This document shows, in pieces, positions 58,025 to 64,000 of a stretch of DNA of 64,000 bases. Numbering within the stretch: the first letter of the stretch is position 1; every line of letters starts with the position of its first letter. The position numbers and the translations under genes are program-made. The DNA is from Bryopsis sp. KO-2023 (taxonomy: Eukaryota > Chlorophyta > Ulvophyceae > Bryopsidales > Bryopsidaceae): the NCBI GenBank assembly GCA_030272585.1, contig BSYQ01000001.1, forward strand, positions 7,378,001 through 7,442,000. The letters run 5' to 3'. The notes below the pieces were generated by a model, which was given only the letters and a program-made list of their open reading frames with translations, was not told where the DNA came from and did not search any database.

Positions 58025-59374
58025 AACGGTAAGGACGTCATGTAGGACGATTTCTCGCGATTTAATGAGAATTCGATGACGTCAAAAAATCAACATGCCA
58101 ATCATGAAAATGGAGGGTTTCAGTGTTTTGCCTTCAGTGCAGCTGTTGGGAAAGAAACCCAAACGCCTGCCAACAGAACCTGAACCTTTTCTTACAATAT
58201 TCACTCAGATTAACGAACTCCCTAGGACACCTTCAATATGTCCTTTCACAAACACCCACCAACCCCTCCCATGTGCATCCCTGGAAAAAGACGCTTGTCC
58301 CTGTATTCCTGGGGTGACCTTCACAACCATATTTGTTCTTCTTGCTGGGGTGGTTTAAAACAATTCCAACCAGACTCCCTCACCCCTGATTTTCCATCCG
58401 AGAAATACCTTCGACAGAATCCTCCCACCCCCATCTTGCAATTAATCCTCAGGGGTCCACCTCAGATCCAAGCGCCAACAACACAGTAACAAAATGTTAA
58501 GATGTCTGCCATTTTTAGTTTGTTTGCATCTCATACCACTACCAAAAAAAGCATACTAAAAAATCCTCAAGTACCTTGAGCTCCACTCAGGCATCGAATA
58601 AATTCCCTCCAAAAATAAACAATCTCTAGGACAGGGCTGCCATCCTCATCCAAGTCCACCACATCGACCCTTATTCAAGATCACCACTCAGATGTCTTGT
58701 TTGCATCCCTCTACCATAACCAGACGACCCCTGAATGCTAATTAAAAATTTTAAATAAATTTTCCTTTTCTCTTTCTTTTATGGGTGGTCATTCCATTCG
58801 AAACTATCCCATCAAAATCTTCTCATCTAATGTCAGTTCTTCTCAGAAGAAAGTGCATTCGAAAAATGCTCTTTTTAATTTTTTGCGGATATCCGCCTAA
58901 ATCCCATATGCCGCAGATTTCAAAACTCACTATTCCATCATAAATATTCTATGCCACCCCTGTCTCATTTCTGTCCTATAAAATCTCATCGCGTTGTAAT
59001 GGCTCATAGTGGTATAATGTTTCATATACTAGTACACATGATATACACCAGACTTACTGATCCTCCTCGAGATGTGCCTGAGTGTCTGACATCGCCTCAA
59101 GCCACCAGTTTTTACATTCACAAAATCGATGAGACTGATTGCCATCACCCAAAAAAACTCTCCCCAAGAAGCCCCCGATCTTTCCAACCCAAGACGGCGA
59201 TTCATCCGTGTTCTTCTCAGCATCCTCCTTGGAATAGCATTTGTCCAAAGATATTCTGGACACCAAAAACAAAACTGTGGGTCCCATTCATCCAACAGCA
59301 ATTTTCCAGTGGAAACAGTTTCACAGCCAAACATATTTTAAAAAATAAAAAAAATAATATGTATTTAATGCATT
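58025..59374. other. Gene-free stretch, 1.35 kb
   Basis: The plus strand is rich in A, C and T and poor in G, with many CCACC and CATCC motifs. No reading frame with protein character or exon chain was found. Its two ends are the promoter of the DUF493 gene and the 3' flank of the DUF760-like gene. Confidence 0.5.
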
Positions 59375-60631
59375 TTACTGGACAGAAATTAGCGCAGCAG
59401 ACGCTGAAAATTTGAATTCAGAATGAGGTAGGTACCTGTATTCCTCGCATCGAATGAAGTAGCCAGCCAGCAAGCACCACTCGACCGCATCCACGAAGGC
59501 TTTCCTGTTCACCTTCACTTTTTGGGTTTCCCCCTCCAGCCCAGCAAGATTCAAGGGCGGTGCACCGAATTTCTCCATCTGCCTGCCAGCCACAGAGTTG
59601 AATGCACCAGTGACCTCCAGGCTGGATGATGCTGTCATTCTCAGAATTTTCCCAGGCCCCAGGTTCAGCACATAGTCAGTCAGTGGGTTTGCAGAAGCTG
59701 TCTTCGCCTTCTCCCTCGTGACAGCAGTTTCGTGCATCTGAACAGGACAGGAACCGATTGTTGGCAGGTTGACTCGGAAGAAATGCTGCAAACTTGAACG
59801 GAAGGCTATCAAGAATGTGTCTGACAAGTCGGAACTGTGAAAAAGATCGTTTTCCCACCTCGATCTTTGCCTCCAGCGACGCGATGTATCCGGCAACTTC
59901 ACTGGGGAGCTTTGCGCGGACTTCGCGTGACAGTCTCGACGACTTTCCGACATAGTCGTCATCGTCGCGGACGGTTGGAGGGGTTGGCTTGAGGAATCCC
60001 TCCAGCTGCATTCGGGCCTCGGTCGCCCGCAGGCTGTACCCAGCGCATAGGCACGAAAGAAGGATGGCGTACAGGGGAAAGTACGGCCCCCGCACCGTCA
60101 CCTATGCGGAAGTGACACAATTTGATTCAAGAAGCAGTTCCCGAAAGCTGCAAGGAAATTAGCCCTGAGCACCGGATGAATGAGCGTATAACAGAAGTGC
60201 TGTAGAACGATGACTTGCAAATAATGAGTTCCTGCCTGTAGATCCTTGTCCGTGACGAAACCAAAGGTGTTCGCTACGGTCGTCGCGATGGCCTTCTTCG
60301 CCTCGCTGGATACGGCTGCAAGAATGCGACCCTTGTCGCTGATCTCGAGGCCAGCGACCACCCGGACGAGCTCCGAGTTCTGCGGCGTTGCGCTCTCCAT
60401 GTGTTCTCCACCACGCGACGGCTTAAAGAAGAAGCTGTCGTCGCGGGTCGCGCAGGACAAGACGCTGCATCCCCTCGCTCCACTTGGAAGTGTAGGGATG
60501 AAAGACTGCCGCCGCGCGGCCACCCTTACAGCCGCCCTTCCTCTGGTCGCATCCCCTTCAGCGAATCCGCGTCGACCCACAGGAGAACGGGCCAACAGGG
60601 TTCTCCCTCTCCATAGTCCGAACACCGACAT
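59375..60631 (-). CDS. DUF760-like plastid protein with two related domains
   Basis: Three exons, 60215-60631, 59859-60101 and 59375-59737, encode about 340 residues. The start at 60631 (MSVFGLWRGRTLLARSPVGRRG) gives an Arg/Ala/Gly-rich transit peptide. Two halves look alike: first SELVRVVAGLEISDKGRILAAVSSEAKKAI, with LLSCLCAGYSLRATEARMQLE; then NPLTDYVLNLGPGKILRMTASSSLEV, with VEWCLLAGYFIRCEEYRY. This paired pattern with a closing GY..R..E.R fits plant chloroplast DUF760 proteins, role unknown. The exon 1 border is uncertain: a weak GT donor after 60215 (GTCATC) or a GC donor after 60236 (CAG/GCAGGA) both keep the frame. The C terminus may be extended by a failure to splice near 59435. It is head-to-head with PI31. 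Confidence 0.7.
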
Positions 60632-60851
60632 CGAACGGCGCGCCCAAAGTAGCAGAGTCCCTGATACAGTCAAAGAGGCATCGAGGGGGAAACGGCGGGA
60701 GGGGGTTATGGTTGCTGCCAGAAACTGGGGTGGTGGTTGGCGGTTTGTGTCAAGTGAGTCCATGACAGACAAGGAGCCAAGAGTCAGACCCGCAGCACTT
60801 TCGGGTTCTGTAAAAAGTACGGTTTGACGACTTGGCAAAAGCACTTTCGCT

Positions 60852-61748
60852 ATGACTGCTGGAACCGCCGTGGCTGCTCTTATTCGGGCGATTCGCCCCA
60901 CTTTCAGGAACGCTCACGACCGTGTCGCGTTTGCCGTCCACGCCGTCGTCCTCTCCGAAGGTTACGCTTTGGTGGGGTTGGGAGATGTGAACCACAAAGA
61001 AATACCTACGCCCGACTCGCCAGAGGTCGATATCGAGGGATGGAATTCCATGGACGGCGTCTACTCCTTTAGATACGTCGACAGTGGTGGAGAAAAGCCA
61101 CCCCTGTTGGTGAAATGCCTCGTGGTTGGCCCGAGTTTGTTGACGAATTATCTGGTTTTGGGGAAAGACCAACCTCCAGAAACCGAAGCGGTTGATGACG
61201 TGACGGAATACATCACGGACTCGGAGGACTTAATAAAAGGATACAAGAATTTTGGCGATTTGGTGGGGAGACTCACGAACGCGGTTCGCGGGATATCAGA
61301 GAGCAAGGGCAGAACTCCTGAATCTAAACCGGTGGACCCTCCCAAGGCCCCACATACGGATCCTCTGAGGGATGGACCAGCTCAGCGGCCTCACCCTGCT
61401 TATGTGGGGGGGCCAAGGTACCCTTATTACCCTGGGGGTCAAGGGGGCGTGATGCCAGACATGGGAATGGGAGTAGGGGGTTTGGGTGGGGGAAGGATGG
61501 GGGGTGGAATGCATGTGGGGCCCAATGACCCTATGTTTCGGGGTGGGGTGCGGTATCCCGAAATGCCAGGAAGGCCAGGGCTCGGTGTCCCAAGATTTGA
61601 TCCGATTGCACCTTTGGGAATGCCGGGTTCAAGGCCAGAAGACTTCCAGCGGGGAGAACCATTCAGGGGGGACCCACGAAATCTCGATCCTGACATGGAG
61701 CAGTTGGGCCCTGGTTTGGGTCCTGATTCTGACAGGATGTTTGGGTGA
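60852..61748 (+). CDS. PI31 proteasome regulator (PSMF1-like)
   Basis: A single exon of 298 residues. PI31 binds the 20S proteasome and acts as inhibitor or adaptor. The N-terminal FP domain (about residues 1-140) is visible: ALIRAIRPTFRNAHDRVAFAVHAVVLSEGYALVGLG, then GWNSMDGVYSFRYVD and KCLVVGPSLLTNYLVLG. The C-terminal half is Pro/Gly/Arg-rich and disordered, with the PI31 signature MHVGPNDPMFRGG, FDPIAPLG and DPDMEQLGPG. It ends DSDRMFG, so a classical HbYX tail is absent. Its start is 220 bases from the divergent DUF760-like gene, which suggests a shared promoter. Confidence 0.9.
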   Translation: MTAGTAVAALIRAIRPTFRNAHDRVAFAVHAVVLSEGYALVGLGDVNHKEIPTPDSPEVDIEGWNSMDGVYSFRYVDSGGEKPPLLVKCLVVGPSLLTNYLVLGKDQPPETEAVDDVTEYITDSEDLIKGYKNFGDLVGRLTNAVRGISESKGRTPESKPVDPPKAPHTDPLRDGPAQRPHPAYVGGPRYPYYPGGQGGVMPDMGMGVGGLGGGRMGGGMHVGPNDPMFRGGVRYPEMPGRPGLGVPRFDPIAPLGMPGSRPEDFQRGEPFRGDPRNLDPDMEQLGPGLGPDSDRMFG

Positions 61749-62521
61749 ATTTCTGGGAGGGGTTGGGAGGACTGACCATGAAATTAGGCAGATATTCCTT
61801 CTCGGTTTTTTGTTTTCGAGTTTGCTCTAAATGATGAGAATGTGCAGGAATAGTGGGAAAAAACCATGGAGGAGGTGCCAGGTTTGTTTCTCTGGCTTTG
61901 GCCTATGGTGCATTAGGCACACTAAATGAAAGCTGGTGTTTTACCTGCTTGGGATAGACTTTCGGGAAACATATTTCATTTGGGCATTTGATGAATATGG
62001 CACAACTGCACCACCCCTAGGTTCCTAGACTCTTTTTGCTCGGTGGTGTTTGACGATACCTTGTATTCTAGAGTTTGGCCATGTAGAAAGCCAGATGCAA
62101 TTGTGTGGTACTCAGATTTCTATTTGAAATTCATGGTTTCACTGGAGACAATGTCTCCTATGTTTACCTTGGCTCTCCACTATGTACTCTGTTTCACTGG
62201 CTGTTTCTTTATCAGTCCATTCTTTTGTACGATTTCATGGGAGGCGTCCAGATTATCGACCTCAATTCAATGGACCTGTTTATCTTAGGTCTCTTCACTG
62301 CCTTCCCTGACCCATATCAGCTCATTTGGAAAAATGTGGTGTGCTGCAGTACTAAGCAATACTGTATCAGCACAGTTCTGGAAAAGTTTCATTCGCAGTG
62401 CAGAGCAGTTGAAAGTTGGCATTGGGGGGGAGATCGTTGTGAAATGACCCTCCATAGGTCATTAATGATTGGTACGCGCGTTCTGCGAAGCATCTCTGGT
62501 CGAATTGGTGTCCGTTCCTGG
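61749..62521. other. Intergenic stretch, 0.8 kb
   Basis: It holds the PI31 3' region and the promoter of the hydrolase gene. A frame in phase with the hydrolase start stays open upstream to 62105, but its sequence has no match to the family, so it is not included in the gene. Confidence 0.45.
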
Positions 62522-64000
62522 ATGATGGGCAGCGAGGTGCATGCCTACAAACGCACTGTTGAATTGCGGGATGGGTGCAAGATCGCTGTTCATGATTTTG
62601 GCGGCGTCGGCCCGCAGTTGGTGATTCTGCACGCAAATGGATTTCACGCCTGGGCGTATGTCCCGATGGTGGGGAACGTTCACGAGAAACGCCTGTTCAG
62701 AACTGGGGTGCTCTGGGCATTGCCTGATACGTGTCAATATATCCATGTCATCTATTCCTGCCTGTGCTAGATCCTTCACTTGAGAGAATCGTTTCGGTGC
62801 TATGGGATCGACCTGAGGGCTGCAGGGGATTCAGACAGAGGCACTGTACCTCTTGTACCGAAGGAATTTGGGCATGATGTGATCGAAATCATTGACAAAC
62901 TACGCATGCGTGGTGAGATGTTTGCATTGTCTTGTTCAGGTGTCGTTTCCATGGGATTCATAGTTGTTTGAAGGCAATCGTTTGGAAACGAACACCACCT
63001 ATCGTGTCCCCGTTATTGCCAATGGAAATCTCGATGATCAGGCACCAGTTTTTTTCTGAATGCATCGCGATCCAATTGTAGGATGTTGCGTTTTTGGACA
63101 CTCCTTGGGTGGTGCTTCTGCATTGGTGGCTCAGTCATATGATCCAACTCTCTTCGAAGCGATGTATTTGTATGAAGCTGTTGTAACCTCATCCAAAGAA
63201 AAAGAAGCAGCATACCAGAAAGGTGAGGCTTTTTGTCCCCACCCAGTCAGTTTTAACTGGAGGATGTGTTCTTGCTCCCTACATTTTGATTTCGAGGGCA
63301 ATGTATCATGGTATTGTCATGTACAGCTGATCGATTGAACTGATATGGACTCGATGGTGTTGTGCAGAAAGCCCTGCACAAAAGTTGGCCGAGATGGCAT
63401 TGCGCAGAAAGAATGCATTCGCATCAGCCCAAGAGGCTGTGAGCCATCTTTCCAAGAAGCCTCCCTTTTCCAGATTTCATGACCTGGCTTTGCAGCATTA
63501 CGTTGGCCATGGACTTCTCAGGCCCAAGGGTGATTTTCTGTGTCATGCTGCTGACTAGATCTCAAAGTTTTTTGAGGGAAATTGGCTCAATTTTGATTTG
63601 ATGTCCTCACTCAACCTCAAACCGTACATTGGTCCCATGCGAAAGCAAAGTACATCGATTGTTGTTTCAGTTTCTAGGCACTCTGCCATAAAAGTAAGAC
63701 TCAGCTCCACCAAGCAACCGATCGCATTCAAACCCAATCAGTCGGCCATCAGTTTTCAAGCAGAGAAATCGGTTTTCTTGGGAAATGGATTTTCCAAGCT
63801 GATGTTGTTTGTTTTTTGTTGTAGGGTCAGAGGTGATGTCGTGGAAGTGCGATGTGAAGGATGAGGCAGAAATATTTCGAACTTTCACTCCTATGTTCAC
63901 AGACAGTGCCAAATTCGATCGTCCGATGTCGATCGCTAGAGGAACGGTGGCAGTGGGAGCCCATGCACATCTGCAAGAAGCTGCAGGTGCAATGGCAGCG
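62522..64000 (+). CDS. Alpha/beta-hydrolase, cut by the window end
   Basis: Five exons are visible: 62522-62668, 62771-62912, 63082-63222, 63368-63529 and 63825 to the window end, all with matching phases. The N-terminal core is typical: KIAVHDFGGVGPQLVILHANGFHAW (oxyanion-hole loop HANGF), then SFRCYGIDLRAAGDSD, and the nucleophile elbow VFGHSLGGASAL with the presumed catalytic Ser in GHSLGG. The stretch LFEAMYLYEAVVTSS follows, then a cap-like region (RRKNAFASAQEAVSHLSKKPPFSRFHDLALQHYV). The acid and His of the triad lie beyond or near the window end. The substrate is unknown. No signal or transit peptide is evident from the ATG at 62522. Confidence 0.8.

Noticed and set aside
62105..62521. 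Upstream in-frame extension of the hydrolase
   Set aside because: The extra residues look random and do not resemble hydrolase N termini; the ATG at 62522 is preferred.

Overview
The window is nuclear DNA of a photosynthetic eukaryote, most likely a green alga. Almost every gene is broken by short GT-AG introns. Many products are plant-type plastid proteins or carry plastid-style N termini: a DedA protein, a UVR/ApaG fusion, an NCS1 nucleobase transporter, a DUF493 protein and a DUF760-like protein. A NAR2-type nitrate-transport partner and a receptor-like kinase also fit the green lineage. Several genes have a TGTAA motif 20-220 bases past the stop codon, which resembles the chlorophyte poly(A) signal. 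The species cannot be named from sequence alone.

Layout. 1-0.8 kb: fragment of an unknown gene. 2.6-3.6 kb (-): agmatine-deiminase-family enzyme, head-to-head with an unknown plastid-like protein. 5.4-6.7 kb (+): DedA/SNARE-associated membrane protein. 7.5-9.1 kb (-): UVR+ApaG protein, head-to-head with ENY2/Sus1 (+), which is followed by RMC1, the regulator of Mon1-Ccz1 (+, 8 exons). 14.0-16.9 kb (+): FG nucleoporin with a C-terminal Ran-binding domain. 18.3-20.5 kb (-): a glycine-rich membrane protein and a 76-residue membrane protein with a 24-base micro-exon. 20.7-21.1 kb: a miniature transposon-like element. 21.6-24.9 kb (-): C2-domain plus class 3 lipase. 25-29.4 kb: gene-free, repeat-rich, with a strongly G-poor + strand. 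29.5-34.5 kb (-): receptor-like kinase (10 exons). 35.7-36.9 kb (-): NAR2. 39.1-43.0 kb (+): NCA2/DGS1-family mitochondrial protein. 44.1-47.1 kb (+): NCS1 transporter. 47.3-52.7 kb (-): 1208-residue WD40/coiled-coil protein (18 exons), head-to-head with an Mpv17/PMP22 protein (+). 54.0-54.2 kb: a second miniature element. 54.6-56.6 kb (+): KEOPS subunit Pcc1 and a RING-RAWUL Polycomb/DRIP-type protein. 57.0-58.0 kb (-): DUF493 protein. 59.4-60.6 kb (-): DUF760-like protein, head-to-head with proteasome inhibitor PI31 (+). 62.5 kb to the end (+): alpha/beta hydrolase, cut by the window edge.

The genes are mostly housekeeping and do not form one pathway. Themes are plastid function, endomembrane traffic and nuclear export (RMC1, ENY2, nucleoporin), nitrogen use (NAR2, agmatine deiminase, nucleobase uptake) and protein turnover (PI31, RING protein). 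Exon joins were worked out by hand from splice motifs, reading phase and family similarity; for most multi-exon models the summed exon length is a multiple of three. The unusual elements are two TA-flanked inverted-repeat elements, a 59-base tandem repeat, several palindromes, and a kinase whose extracellular part looks like a beta-helix. I found no convincing new multi-gene system.
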